64,000 nucleotides of DNA from NCBI RefSeq assembly GCF_014253065.1, contig NZ_JACLZK010000002.1, forward strand, positions 806,001 to 870,000. The letters are read 5' to 3'. The translations under genes were made by a program, and so were the position numbers. The DNA is from Campylobacter massiliensis (GTDB taxonomy: Bacteria; Campylobacterota; Campylobacteria; Campylobacterales; Campylobacteraceae). This document shows, one piece after another, positions 35,693 to 45,063 of this stretch. Below the pieces are notes generated by a model. That model saw nothing but the letters and a program-made list of their open reading frames with translations, had not been told where the DNA came from and did no database searches. The first letter of the stretch is position 1; each line of letters opens with the position of its first letter.

Positions 35693-36301
35693 TCAATTAT
35701 TCCATTTGTTAATAATCTCTTTTGCGTCTAAATTTGACGTTTTTAGGCGCATCGAGCGCAAAATCCCGCGCAAATTTTCGTAGCAGTTTTGCAAGTCGTC
35801 GTTTATCAAAAAATAATCGTACTCTAAGATATGCTCCATCTCGCCGACTGCGTTTATCAGGCGCTTTTCGATGGTTTCCGCGCTATCGGTGCCGCGATTT
35901 TGCAGCCTTGATTTTAGCTCGTTTTTACTAGCAGTCGTGATAAAAACGGAGGTGATATTTTCGGCGAATTTTGATTTTGCGATGTTAAAGCCTTGCACGT
36001 CGATATCAAAAATCGCTATTTTGCCCTCTTTGAGCGCCTTTAAAACGGGCTTTAGCGAGGTGCCGTAGTAGTTGCCGTGCACGCACGCCCACTCCAAAAA
36101 CTCGTCAGCGTCTATACCCTTTTTAAACTCGTCTTCGCCTATAAAATAATAATTCACGCCCTCGACCTCGCCCTGCCTCGGCGCTCTCGTGGTACTTGAG
36201 ATCGAAAAATAAAGATCGTTTTCCTCTTTTAAAAGACGGCTTAAAAGCGTGCTTTTTCCGCTACCGCTGGGGCCCGAGACGATTAAAATTTGCCCCTTCA
36301 A
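35693..36301 (-). CDS. gmk: guanylate kinase
   Basis: Gmk phosphorylates GMP to GDP. The 202-residue protein opens MKGQILIVSGPSGSGKSTLL (P-loop), then YFSISSTTRAPRQGEVEGVNYYFI (GMP-binding region), FLEWACVHGNYYGT and AIFDIDVQG. Normal length. It directly abuts the acidic-protein gene upstream with no gap and is followed by tatA after about 40 bases. Confidence 0.94.
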   Translation of the reverse strand: MKGQILIVSGPSGSGKSTLLSRLLKEENDLYFSISSTTRAPRQGEVEGVNYYFIGEDEFKKGIDADEFLEWACVHGNYYGTSLKPVLKALKEGKIAIFDIDVQGFNIAKSKFAENITSVFITTASKNELKSRLQNRGTDSAETIEKRLINAVGEMEHILEYDYFLINDDLQNCYENLRGILRSMRLKTSNLDAKEIINKWNN

Positions 36302-37897
36302 CTATTTTTCCTCAAAGCTTATATTGATTTTTATGTTGAGATTTTTTAGAGCTTCTCGCAGTTCGCCGTCTTGCAACGAATTTTCTAGATTTTTAGCCAC
36401 GGCGTCTGAAATTTGAGCCTTAAGCTCGTTTATCTTTGATGTGGTTTGAGCTTTTTGCGAGCTCAAATTCGCCGCTTCGCCGCCCTCAAATCCGCTTTCG
36501 TTAAGCGCCATGGCCATATCTTTTTCGCTGATTTGCTCGATATCGCCATACTCGCTCGGATGAAGTTCCTGCACTATTTCAGGCTCGTTTTGTATGTCGT
36601 CAGATTCGATGATTTCTTGCACGTCTTGCTCCAAGCCCGCTTCCGCCTCATCTTGCTCATCCGCGGCAAAAATATCCTCCGCAAGCTCGCCATCTAAAAC
36701 ATCTTGTGCCAAATTTTCCTCAGTCGCAAACTCCGCTAGCTCCGTCTCGCCAACCGCTTCTGTGTCGCCCAGCAAAAACTCATCGCCCAAGGCGCTATTT
36801 TTGACCTGCACCATTTGCTCGTCGGGCTCGTCAAATTTCATATCGATATCGGCAAAGATATCATCTTGCTCTTTGGCTTCTTCTGTAGTAAATTTATCGC
36901 TATTTTCCGTTCGCTCAAGACTTTGCGGAACTTCGGGCTCGTCCGCGCTATCCATATCGGCAAACTCGGCCATATCAAGCTCATCCGCCGTTTCAAATTT
37001 AGTGTCCGAAGGCTCGTCGCTTGCATCCAAATTTTCAGATAGCTCGTCCATCTTGTCTATTTCGTCGATTTGATGCTTGATATCCTCGATACTGCCGTCA
37101 AAGTCAAGCTCAAATTTATCTTGAGCCTCTTCAAGTCCCTCTTCGCCGTCCGCGGCGACAAACTCCGTTGCGCCGAGTTCAGCGAGTTCAGGCTCGTCCG
37201 TCGTTTCAAATTTGATATCCATAAGCTCATCCGGCGCATCCAAATCTGCAGAAAAATCGTCAAATTTATCGTCTTTTGCGGCTATTTCAAACTCTTCAAA
37301 TTCCATAGCCTCATCATCCGCGTCGTGCAAATCCAGCTCTTCGTCTCCGAGTTTTTCGCTTAGCTCATCCATATCGTCGATAGCTTTTACTATCTCGTTT
37401 AGCTCGTCAAAGGCGCTATCTTTGCCTGATGCCGCTTGCGAAATATCGTCAAGCTCGTCGTCCAGCCTAAGCTCGCCCGGATCCAGCTCCATGATCTCGT
37501 CTTCAAAGACGTCTTCGGCCGGATCGTCTATAAACTCAAATCCTTTGACCGACACCTCGGCGGTTTCGTCTTTTGCCGTAGGCTCGGCGCTCTTTGTTTT
37601 ACTCGCCAGATCCTCCACGATAGTGATAAATTCCGTCGGCAAAAACGGCTTTGGCAGTATCCTGTCGGCATTTTCAAAGGTTGGAGAATTTTTAGAGGAA
37701 AGGTATAAAATTTTATTTGCAAATTCTTTTAGGTTCATCTCTTTTGCGTCGATATCGCTATCGATGATAAGCACGTCAAAAACTCCGCTAAGCTCGCTGA
37801 CATCGCCGATCTCGACGTATTCGTAACCCATTTTGCTAAGAGCCAGCGTCGCCAAGCGCGATACCGCGGGGTTGGCGTTTACAAGAACGATTTTCAC
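36302..37897 (-). CDS. highly acidic protein with receiver-like N-terminus
   Basis: The 531-residue protein begins with about 105 residues resembling a response-regulator receiver (MKIVLVNANPAVSRLATLAL, VLIIDSDID, ILPKPFLPTEFITIV with the KPF of receivers). About 350 residues rich in Asp and Glu with loose repeats ('DELSENLDASDEPSDTKFE'-like) follow, then a short helical tail (SQKAQTTSKINELKAQISDA). C. jejuni has a 'highly acidic protein' in the same slot between gmk and fliR. The phospho-acceptor could be Asp in the IIDSD strand, but activity is unproven. The acidic part is probably disordered. Confidence 0.75.
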   Translation of the reverse strand: MKIVLVNANPAVSRLATLALSKMGYEYVEIGDVSELSGVFDVLIIDSDIDAKEMNLKEFANKILYLSSKNSPTFENADRILPKPFLPTEFITIVEDLASKTKSAEPTAKDETAEVSVKGFEFIDDPAEDVFEDEIMELDPGELRLDDELDDISQAASGKDSAFDELNEIVKAIDDMDELSEKLGDEELDLHDADDEAMEFEEFEIAAKDDKFDDFSADLDAPDELMDIKFETTDEPELAELGATEFVAADGEEGLEEAQDKFELDFDGSIEDIKHQIDEIDKMDELSENLDASDEPSDTKFETADELDMAEFADMDSADEPEVPQSLERTENSDKFTTEEAKEQDDIFADIDMKFDEPDEQMVQVKNSALGDEFLLGDTEAVGETELAEFATEENLAQDVLDGELAEDIFAADEQDEAEAGLEQDVQEIIESDDIQNEPEIVQELHPSEYGDIEQISEKDMAMALNESGFEGGEAANLSSQKAQTTSKINELKAQISDAVAKNLENSLQDGELREALKNLNIKINISFEEK

Positions 37898-37961
37898 GAA
37901 TTCTCCTTTTTATACCTAGAAAACGTATTTTAAAACATTTTCCATTACTTCAAGCTTAGTT

Positions 37962-38723
37962 TTAGAAAAATAGCGACGGAAGGTCGTTGATAACGCGAAG
38001 CACAAGCTGCCTAAAAAGCTCCATCATACCCGCTAGTATCGCGATCAGCACGGCAAAGCCGATCGTGATCTTGATCGGATAGCCCACGACTAGTAGGTTA
38101 AACTGCGGCATAGTCTTCATCAGCATTCCAAAAATCAAATCAGAAAGCAGCGAAAGCGCCAAAATCGGGAAGGAAATGATAAACCCGAAAGTAAACAAAT
38201 TTATCATGGATTTTGAGGCGTACTGCACGATATCGGGGCTCGGATAAAAGCCGCCCAGCGGGACGTGTGTGAGGGAATTTGAGATAAAAAGCAAGATCAA
38301 ATGATGCCCGTCAAAGGCCAAAAAGGTCATGAGCGCGAGGAAATTTATTATATTTGAGATCACGGGCGAGCTAAGGCCGGTCTGAGGGTCCAGCACCGAA
38401 GCCATCGAAAAGCCCATAATCATCGAGATCTGCTCGCCCGCTAGCTGCAAACTAGCAAAAACGATGTGAAGCAACAGTCCTGCGCAAACTCCTAGCGCCG
38501 CCTCACTCACGATCTCGACGGCTAGATAGTAAATTTCGCCGCTTTTAATACTAGCAAGCGGAAACAAAAACAGCGTGAGTAAAAACGAAAACGCGGTCTT
38601 GACGCTCATGGGGATCTGCTCGTGCCCGTAAAATGGGAAAAATAGCATCAGCCCGCCGATACGCGCAAACAGCAGCATAAAAGTGATGACGCGCTCGGGC
38701 GCAAAAAACTCGACTAGCTCCAC
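37962..38723 (-). CDS. fliR: flagellar biosynthesis protein FliR
   Basis: FliR is an inner-membrane part of the flagellar export gate with FliP and FliQ. The 253-residue protein has about six membrane helices, starts FFAPERVITFMLLFARIGGLMLFFPFYG, and contains GEQISMIMGFSMASVLDPQTG, the most conserved FliR segment, near 95-115. Same place as in C. jejuni. A 407-base gap separates it from the ABC gene upstream, so it may have its own promoter. Confidence 0.93.
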   Translation of the reverse strand: MELVEFFAPERVITFMLLFARIGGLMLFFPFYGHEQIPMSVKTAFSFLLTLFLFPLASIKSGEIYYLAVEIVSEAALGVCAGLLLHIVFASLQLAGEQISMIMGFSMASVLDPQTGLSSPVISNIINFLALMTFLAFDGHHLILLFISNSLTHVPLGGFYPSPDIVQYASKSMINLFTFGFIISFPILALSLLSDLIFGMLMKTMPQFNLLVVGYPIKITIGFAVLIAILAGMMELFRQLVLRVINDLPSLFF

Positions 38724-39130
38724 CGTACTCTTTCGTTTTAAATTTAAACGCCGTTATTTTAGGGTTAAATCCTTGAAAATTCGGTAAATTTAAAAGACAA
38801 ATGAAAATGTGCGGCAATTTAGGTGTGATCAAGGGTGGTTAAATGCCGTTTTGAGGGCTAAATTTTATATGCGCCGTTGTTACTTTTAAAATTTGGGCGG
38901 TTTAAATTTATCGACCGCTTTGCATTTTTGTTTCTGGGTTAAATTTTAGTTTTGCGGGGCGGCGAGATGTAGGTGTTCGTTTTTATGTTTTGTCGGTCGG
39001 CGAAGTCAAAACTAGGCCTGCCACGGCAAATTTAACAAGTCGCTACGCCTTGCGAATCCAAAATATCTTACGATAAATTTGACTTAAAAAATAGCTAGTA
39101 AATTTGAAAAATCGTCGCCTATAAAAATAT
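38724..39130. other. gap with a second copy of a dispersed 15-mer
   Basis: No gene. AAGTCAAAACTAGGC at 39003-39017 also occurs at 23373-23387; both are preceded by GAGATG and a TTTTTATGTT/TTTTAATGTT-like stretch. The rest is AAATTT-rich. The fliR promoter may lie near 38724-38800, not resolved. Confidence 0.45.
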
Positions 39131-39787
39131 TCAAATAGCTTCAGGAGAAATTAAAGAGAATTTTTTATCTTCGAGGCGATAAACCTCGTCGCATCTTTGC
39201 GCAAGTTCGTTGTCGTGAGTAACCAAAACCAGCGCCGCATCGTTTGCTTTGATATAATTAAACAGCGTTTGCATCACTTCGTTTGCAGTCTGTTTGTCTA
39301 GATTTCCCGTCGGCTCGTCGGCAAATATCACGCGCGGCTTTTTGCAAAGCACTCTAGCGATAGAGACGCGCTGCTGCTGCCCGCCGCTTAGCTCGCCTAC
39401 TTTTTGATTCATTACGCCGTCTATCTTTAAATTTGCCAAAATTTCATCATCGATTTTTTGCGCGGATAAAACGGAGGCCAGCTCGATATTTTCGTGCGCG
39501 CTAAAGCCTTTAAAAAGATAGTGCGCCTGAAAAATGATACCGAAATCAAATCTGCGGATGCGCAAGAGTTCGTTTGTCGTTAGATCGTAAAGCGACTTAC
39601 CGCCGTAGATAACTTCGCCGTTTTTGGGTCGTAAAAGAGTGGAAAGTATATGAAGTATGGTTGATTTGCCGCAGCCGCTGACGCCCGTTATAGCGCAGCT
39701 ACCGCCGGCATTTACGCTTAAATTTACATCCTCAAAGAGCGTATAATCATACGCAAAGCCTAGATTTACGCCCTTTAAGATTTCCAT
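39131..39787 (-). CDS. ABC transporter ATP-binding protein, LolD/MacB-like
   Basis: The 218-residue ATPase has Walker A GVSGCGKSTIL (about 36-46), Q-loop IIFQAHYLFKGFSAHENIELA, signature LSGGQQQRVSIARVL, Walker B PRVIFADEPTGNLDKQT and the switch LVTHDNELA. The 'FADEPTGNLD' form places it in the LolD/FtsE/MacB group. No permease gene adjoins it, so the partner must be elsewhere. It lies 6 bases after tsf, as in C. jejuni. Confidence 0.9.
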   Translation of the reverse strand: MEILKGVNLGFAYDYTLFEDVNLSVNAGGSCAITGVSGCGKSTILHILSTLLRPKNGEVIYGGKSLYDLTTNELLRIRRFDFGIIFQAHYLFKGFSAHENIELASVLSAQKIDDEILANLKIDGVMNQKVGELSGGQQQRVSIARVLCKKPRVIFADEPTGNLDKQTANEVMQTLFNYIKANDAALVLVTHDNELAQRCDEVYRLEDKKFSLISPEAI

Positions 39788-39793
39788 TAAATT

Positions 39794-40858
39794 TTAGCCT
39801 ATTTGCGCCGCAACCTCGGCCGCAAAGTCCTCGTTTTTCTTCTCTAGGCCTTCGCCAAGCTCGAAGCGAACGTATTTTACTACTTCGATCTTACCGCCTA
39901 GCTCTTTGCCTTTTTCTTCAATGACTTGCTCGATAGTTTTTTTATCGTCCATTACGTAAAACTGTCCAAGTAGCGTAAGGCGCTGATCTAAAACGGTGTT
40001 GTCCGCGTAAAATCTCTCGATCTTGCCAGGGATGATCTTATCCCAAATTTTCTCAGGTTTGCCCTCGGCTTTTAGCTCTTCTTCGATCGCTTTTGTAGCT
40101 TTTGCAAGCTCGGCATCGCCTATCTGGCAGCGGCTAGCATACTCTGGGATGTGATGAAGCGGTTTACCTAGGCGTTTTAGCTCTTCGTTATCTTTTTCAA
40201 GCTCGGCGCGAAGCGCGATAAATTCCTTCTCGACAAACTCTTTGTCAAGATCTTTATAGCTTATTACGCTTGGCTTCATAGCGGCTGCGTGCATGCACAA
40301 ATTTCTTGCAAATTCAGCCGCTTTGTTTGCGATTTCTGCGCTTTGGCAAGCTAGGCCGATTAGTACGCCTACGCGGCCGTTTGAGTGTACGTAGCCGTTC
40401 ACTACGCCTTTGTCGTCCGCTTTTATAGTCTCAAAGCGACGAACGACCAAATTTTCGCCGATAGTAGCGATCTGGCTTTTGAAATAATCCTCAAATTTAA
40501 CGCCGTTGATAACGCTTGCGTTTAGGCTCTCGACGTCTTTTATCAAATTTGTTTGGATGTGCGCCGTAGTGTCTTTGGTTAAATTTTGAAACTGAGCATT
40601 TTTAGCGACGAAGTCGGTCTCAGAGTTTATCTCGCTGATAGTTGCGGTTTTGCAGTGATCGCAAACGACAACGCTCACAAGACCCTCGCTAGCTAGGCGG
40701 TCAGCCTTTTTAGCGGCTTGACCTAGACCCTTTTCGCGAAGGATATCGACGGCTTTTTCCATATCGCCGTTAGCCTCGGCTAGCGCCTTTTTGCAGTCCA
40801 TCATTCCGGCTCCGGTTGATTCGCGGAGCTCTTTTACCATTTGTGCGCTGATTTCCAT
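39794..40858 (-). CDS. tsf: elongation factor Ts
   Basis: EF-Ts recycles EF-Tu by GDP/GTP exchange. The 354-residue protein (long form with duplicated core, as in Campylobacter) starts [26 protein letters not shown] and has DMEKAVDILREKG, the EF-Tu contact TDFVAKN (in SETDFVAKN) and GKPEKIWDKIIPGKIERFY. Its ATG shares a base with the rpsB stop (TAATG), so it is translationally coupled. Confidence 0.95.
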   Translation of the reverse strand: MEISAQMVKELRESTGAGMMDCKKALAEANGDMEKAVDILREKGLGQAAKKADRLASEGLVSVVVCDHCKTATISEINSETDFVAKNAQFQNLTKDTTAHIQTNLIKDVESLNASVINGVKFEDYFKSQIATIGENLVVRRFETIKADDKGVVNGYVHSNGRVGVLIGLACQSAEIANKAAEFARNLCMHAAAMKPSVISYKDLDKEFVEKEFIALRAELEKDNEELKRLGKPLHHIPEYASRCQIGDAELAKATKAIEEELKAEGKPEKIWDKIIPGKIERFYADNTVLDQRLTLLGQFYVMDDKKTIEQVIEEKGKELGGKIEVVKYVRFELGEGLEKKNEDFAAEVAAQIG

Positions 40859-41658
40859 TACTCTTCGTCCTCGCTGAAGTCCTCTGAGAAGTCTTCGTTA
40901 ACAGCTTCGTTTACGACTGCGTCTTTTTCGGCTTGGCTTACGGCCTCTTTGCCTTCTTCTAGCTCGCCGCCGTCTTTTTCAAGCTGAGAGCGTCCCTCGA
41001 TGATAGCCTCGGCCATCTCTTGGCAGAAAAGCTGAACCGAGCGGATCGCGTCGTCGTTGCCAGGAATCGGGAAGTCAATAACGTCAGGATCGCAGTTTGT
41101 ATCGATCGGAGCTACGACAGGGATTTTTAGGCGGTTAGCCTCTTGAACGGCGATTTTTTCTTTTACTGTGTCGATGACGAAAATCATATCAGGCACGGTT
41201 TTTAGGTTTCTGATACCGCCTAGAGACGCTAGAAGCTTCTCTTTTTTGCGGCGAAGCATTAGAGCTTCTTTTTTAGTTAATAAATTTATAGAGCCGTCTT
41301 CTTCCATAGCCTCGATTACTTCGAGTTTGCGGATAGACTGGCGGATAGTGCCGAAGTTCGTCATCATGCCGCCTAGCCAGCGGTGATTTACGTACGGCAT
41401 GCCGCATTTTTCAGCATACTCTTTTAGAGTTGCGCCGGCTTGTTTTTTGGTGCCTACGAAAAGTATGGTTTTACCCTCTGCAGCCGCGTCGCGAACGACA
41501 TTATAAGTGTAGCGGAAGTAGCGGATAGTTTTTTGTAGATCTATGATATAGATACCTTTTCTCTCGCCGAAAATGAATTTTTTCATCTTCGGATTCCATC
41601 TGCGCGTTTGGTGTCCGAAATGAACGCCGCACTCTAGCAAATCTCTCATTGTTACCAT
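40858..41658 (-). CDS. rpsB: 30S ribosomal protein S2
   Basis: The 266-residue protein has the S2 signatures [61 protein letters not shown] and [25 protein letters not shown]. The acidic C-terminal tail (ends [13 protein letters not shown]) is typical of Campylobacter S2. AAGGAGAAAACTC before the ATG is a strong ribosome binding site. First gene of the block. Confidence 0.97.
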   Translation of the reverse strand: MVTMRDLLECGVHFGHQTRRWNPKMKKFIFGERKGIYIIDLQKTIRYFRYTYNVVRDAAAEGKTILFVGTKKQAGATLKEYAEKCGMPYVNHRWLGGMMTNFGTIRQSIRKLEVIEAMEEDGSINLLTKKEALMLRRKKEKLLASLGGIRNLKTVPDMIFVIDTVKEKIAVQEANRLKIPVVAPIDTNCDPDVIDFPIPGNDDAIRSVQLFCQEMAEAIIEGRSQLEKDGGELEEGKEAVSQAEKDAVVNEAVNEDFSEDFSEDEE

Positions 41659-41770
41659 GAGTTTTCTCCTTGTGGGTTTCCCCGAAATTTAGGTTTCTCC
41701 TCCACACCCATTAACATTTGCTTTTGACAAACGCAACCAAATTTTAGGACTGGTGTGTGTGAATTGAAGC

Positions 41771-41822
41771 TTGGATTATATTTAAAAATAACTGAATTAA
41801 AGCTAAATTTAATATAATCCAA
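41771..41822. promoter_or_regulatory. inverted repeat carrying two opposed -10 boxes upstream of rpsB
   Basis: TTGGATTATATT (41771-41782) and AATATAATCCAA (41811-41822) are exact reverse complements 28 bases apart. Each arm contains TATAAT, one facing rpsB (minus strand, 41775-41780) and one facing the other way (41814-41819). The minus-strand box is the likely rpsB promoter, leaving a leader of about 110 bases. Confidence 0.55.
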
Positions 41823-41926
41823 ACTTCGGCACGGTTAAATTTTGCGCCGCAAAGACAAGATGACCACAAAGGTCGAGAGCAAGATTATTCGTCAAATTTA
41901 AGAAAGCGGCGAATTTACTCTAAAAT

Positions 41927-43066
41927 TTACTCAAAAAATCCCTTTTTCACGAGCTTGCCCTCTTTCACGCAAAACTCCCCTTTTGCGATCACGCTATCTA
42001 GGTTTAGAGCTTCGTCAAATACCGCAAAATCGGCATCAAAGCCTACTTTTATCTCGCCTTTGCCGCTTAGATTTAGGCATTTTGCGACGTTTTTGCCCAT
42101 CATGCTTAGAGCTTGCGGGATGGTTAGGATTTTATTTTTGACGCAGGCTTGCAAGACCTCTAAATTCGTCTCGCACGAGGCGCAGCCGTAGCCAACTAGT
42201 GCGCCGTTTTCGTCAAATCTAGGCACGCTGCCGTTACCGTCTGAGCTCATGGTTAGGCGCTCTAAATTTAGCCCGTTAGCTAGCCCGTACGCGATAGCTT
42301 CGTGAAGCGGCATAAACTGGCTTCCTCCGCTCGTGATGTCTATGTAGCCGCCCATTTTTTGAAATTTAATCGCCTCGTCAAAGAGCTCCTTCGTCCGCGC
42401 GCAGTGCGTCGGCGAAAAGTAATTAACAGGGAACGAATAATCCTTGATCACGCTAAAAATCAGATCGAATTTATCCGCGAGCCCGCCCATATGCATATGC
42501 AGCACGCCGCCTTTTTTCGAGATCATTCCGCCGATGCGTATCTGCGTCAGGGTCTTGATGAGCTCCTGAGAGGTCGGGTAGCTGCCGCGGTTGTCGCTCA
42601 TCGCAATCTTACAGCCGATGACCTTGTCGATGAGCACCAGATCGCGCGCGACGGAGTCCGTAAATGTAACGCTAGGCAGCGCGTAAGAGCCCGTGTGGAT
42701 GAAGGTCGAGATGCCCTCGTATTCAAGCGCCTTGGCTTTTGAGTAGAGATTTTCGAGACTCCTCGTGCACCCGTCGGTACCTAGCGTGCCTACGACCGTC
42801 GTCGTGCCGTAGCGGATGATCCCAGATAGCGTTATTTCGGGCGTTCGCGAGTGATAACCAGCCTCGCCGCCGCCGCCCGTGATGTGCACGTGCTGATCGA
42901 TGAGCCCGGGCGCTAAAATTTTACCCTCTAGGTCATAAACCTCGAGACCCTCAACTCGAAAATCAAGCCCCTTAGAAACGGCTAAAATTTTACCTCCGCC
43001 GAGCAAAACCTCGCTCCTACCGATGTGCTCTGGCGCGTATAGATCGGCGTTTTTAAGTAACAGCAT
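41927..43066 (-). CDS. iadA: isoaspartyl dipeptidase (beta-aspartyl-peptidase)
   Basis: IadA cuts beta-aspartyl dipeptides formed from damaged proteins. The 379-residue amidohydrolase has the metal-binding HxH in GLIDQHVHITGGGGEAGYHSRTPE (about 57-80), GTTTVVGTLGTDG, a bridging-residue region with CKIAMSDNRG, HMHMGGL and FSPTHCAR (metal His), DITSGG and SSDGNGSVPRFDENG (catalytic Asp). Length is standard. Alone on the minus strand. C. jejuni generally lacks this gene. Confidence 0.92.
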   Translation of the reverse strand: MLLLKNADLYAPEHIGRSEVLLGGGKILAVSKGLDFRVEGLEVYDLEGKILAPGLIDQHVHITGGGGEAGYHSRTPEITLSGIIRYGTTTVVGTLGTDGCTRSLENLYSKAKALEYEGISTFIHTGSYALPSVTFTDSVARDLVLIDKVIGCKIAMSDNRGSYPTSQELIKTLTQIRIGGMISKKGGVLHMHMGGLADKFDLIFSVIKDYSFPVNYFSPTHCARTKELFDEAIKFQKMGGYIDITSGGSQFMPLHEAIAYGLANGLNLERLTMSSDGNGSVPRFDENGALVGYGCASCETNLEVLQACVKNKILTIPQALSMMGKNVAKCLNLSGKGEIKVGFDADFAVFDEALNLDSVIAKGEFCVKEGKLVKKGFFE

Positions 43067-43262
43067 ATTTTCTCCTTTGCTTTGGATTTTTGATTGTAAA
43101 TTTTACGTTTATTGGCTTTCTTGACTGCGATATCGCGCCGTCATTTTACATCAAATTCGATAAAAACCGGATATTTAGGTTTTGTGCGGAGAAACGGCGA
43201 TTTGGATGATGCTTGGGTTTTATTTTATTGTAGATTAGGCGGGCGGGGTCAAATTTAGCAAC

Positions 43263-43478
43263 CTAACCGCTTAGCTGTACGCTTTCTTCTATCTTCATTA
43301 GTCCCGTAAATACGCGCTCGACGGCCTCTTTTTGCTCGCTAGAGATTTCGATCTTTTTCTCGTTTAAAAGCAAATTTACGAGCTGCTCGTTTTGCAGCGT
43401 CTGGACGTCAAATTTTCTCGCGTTTGCAGCGATTTTTGCTGCGAGAGGATTTTTTGATTTAAAATTTTCGTATGGCAT
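43263..43478 (-). CDS. small hypothetical protein
   Basis: A 71-residue soluble, helical protein (start MPYENFKSKNPLAAKIAANA, heptads in LQNEQLVNLLLNEKK, end EESVQLSG). It has no recognised domain. Upstream on the minus strand only a weak ribosome binding site (AGAAAAATG) is visible. Codon choice looks like the neighbours. Confidence 0.5.
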   Translation of the reverse strand: MPYENFKSKNPLAAKIAANARKFDVQTLQNEQLVNLLLNEKKIEISSEQKEAVERVFTGLMKIEESVQLSG

Positions 43479-43610
43479 TTTTCTCGTTTTTTAGTGAATT
43501 TTGGGATTATTATAAAAAATTTGCCGTAAATTTTAGCTCAAATTTAACCTCGGAGCGCACCTTGCAAAGCACAAAACGCGCAACCGAGTTAAATTTAGTA
43601 CGCTAGCGGT

Positions 43611-44180
43611 CTAACGCTTTAAAATTTTAGCGTTTTCGCAGCCGACGTCTAGCCCCATCTTGCAAGCTTTTTCATAAAATTTAACCGCAGCCTTGACGTC
43701 CGCTTGCACGCCCATACCGCGCTCGCTCATGTAGCCCGCCTCGTTGCAGCCTTTAGCTAGGCCTAGCTCGCATGCATTTTTATAGAGCTCGTACGCCCGC
43801 GCTTCGTCTTTTACTGCGCCCACGCCAGTCTGGTGGGCGTACGCTAGCGCGTAGCAGCCCAGCTTATCGCCCATCTTGCACGCTCGCTCGTAAAATTTAG
43901 CCGCCGTCCCAGGCTGCTTTGCTGCGACTTTTCCGCTAGCGATCATCGCGCCCAGATCGTAGCATGCCCGCGCGTGACCGCCCTCGCACGCTAGATTAAA
44001 GAGTCTTGCCGCCTCGCTAAAATCCGAGACTCGGTACATCGCTAGCGCGTCTTCAAACTGTTTGTTTGCCAAATTTGTAGGCGCGCTCGCAGGGACGCTT
44101 GCCATCTCGTTTGAGGATCTCGTTTGCGCTGCAAAAAGCGCGCTCACCGCAAAAATCAAACAAAGTAAAATTTTTCTCAT
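43611..44180 (-). CDS. exported Sel1-repeat protein (Hcp-like cysteine-rich)
   Basis: The 189-residue protein has a Sec signal peptide (ILLCLIFAVSALFAAQ, cleavage near 18) and about four Sel1 repeats with paired cysteines (CEGGHARACYDLGAMI, CKMGDKLGCYALAYAHQTG, CELGLAKGCNEAGYMSERG, CKMGLDVGC). It is a paralogue of the lipoprotein at 15326-15943 but has no lipobox. AGGAG before the ATG. Role unknown; such proteins in Helicobacter are secreted and bind cell-wall or host components. Confidence 0.82.
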   Translation of the reverse strand: MRKILLCLIFAVSALFAAQTRSSNEMASVPASAPTNLANKQFEDALAMYRVSDFSEAARLFNLACEGGHARACYDLGAMIASGKVAAKQPGTAAKFYERACKMGDKLGCYALAYAHQTGVGAVKDEARAYELYKNACELGLAKGCNEAGYMSERGMGVQADVKAAVKFYEKACKMGLDVGCENAKILKR

Positions 44181-44315
44181 ACTGACTCCTTTTTATGAGG
44201 TATCAGTTTAAATTTTAGCCCTTTTTGATAAACGTAACCGAAATTTTAACTAAACTTGCCGAGCCGCACGCTCGCAAAGACCTAAATTTAGGCTCCAAAC
44301 GGTCAAATTTTGATC

Positions 44316-45038
44316 CTATCTCGGCAAGATTTTATTCATCGCAAAACCGCAAAATCGCCCCGTGATGCCTTCTCTGCGATATGAAAACAGCTCCTGCGTT
44401 TCAAACGTACATCGCGGATCAAACTCCGCTCGCCCCATGCCAAGCGCGGTAAATTCGTCCCGCAAGGCCGCCTCCATGTCAAATTTACCCTCTTTTTTGT
44501 ATCGGTTAAACTCGCCCAGATCAAGCTCGCCCACCTCGTAGTTTCGCGCCTTGATATTTGCGCCGACGAATACGCGCAGATCGCTCGCCTCGCAGCCAAA
44601 CTCGCTTTTCATCAGACTGAGCGCATTCGTGCAAATTTTACCCGTTACGCCCGCTCTGCCCGCATGCACGGCGGCAACCACGCCCCGCCTCTCGTCCGCG
44701 ATCAAAACGGGCGAGCAGTCGGCGACCAAAACGCAAAGCGTAACGCCTCTAAGCGCCGTTATCACGCCGTCGCAAGGCGGCAGCTCATCCTCTAAATCTC
44801 GCAAAATTTCCACGCGATTTGAGTGAATTTGACGCATAAATTTTAGATTAAAGGGCGCGATACCAAGCGTAGCGGCTAAAATTTCGCGATTTTTCGCGAC
44901 ATTTGCGGGCAGGTCGCCGACGTGACCCGCTAAATTTAACCCCTCATGTGCCCCTTCGCTTACTCCGCCAAATCGCGTCGTAAAGCCAAGCTTCAAGCGC
45001 TCGCTCTCAAAAACTACGTCTAAAATTTCGCGCTTCAT
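44316..45038 (-). CDS. pgeF: polyphenol oxidase / purine nucleoside phosphorylase, YfiH (PgeF) family
   Basis: I start it at 45038 (MKREILDVVFESERLKLGF), because the longer start at 45131 lies inside ribE. The 240 residues carry the family marks LKFMRQIHSNRV, DGVITALRGVTLCVLVADCSPVL, GVVAAVHAGRAGVTGKI and NARNYEVGELDL-like text near SDLRVFVGANIKARNYEVG (metal ligands His and Cys). YfiH proteins clean up wrong amino acids in peptidoglycan or cleave nucleosides. 25 bases after ribE, so probably co-transcribed. Confidence 0.88.
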   Translation of the reverse strand: MKREILDVVFESERLKLGFTTRFGGVSEGAHEGLNLAGHVGDLPANVAKNREILAATLGIAPFNLKFMRQIHSNRVEILRDLEDELPPCDGVITALRGVTLCVLVADCSPVLIADERRGVVAAVHAGRAGVTGKICTNALSLMKSEFGCEASDLRVFVGANIKARNYEVGELDLGEFNRYKKEGKFDMEAALRDEFTALGMGRAEFDPRCTFETQELFSYRREGITGRFCGFAMNKILPR

Positions 45039-45063
45039 TTTCGTCAAATTTAACCCGCCAAGC

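Noticed and set aside
36446-37826. Long plus-strand frames opposite the acidic protein gene
   Set aside because: Serine-rich shadows created by the Asp/Glu codons of the real gene on the other strand.
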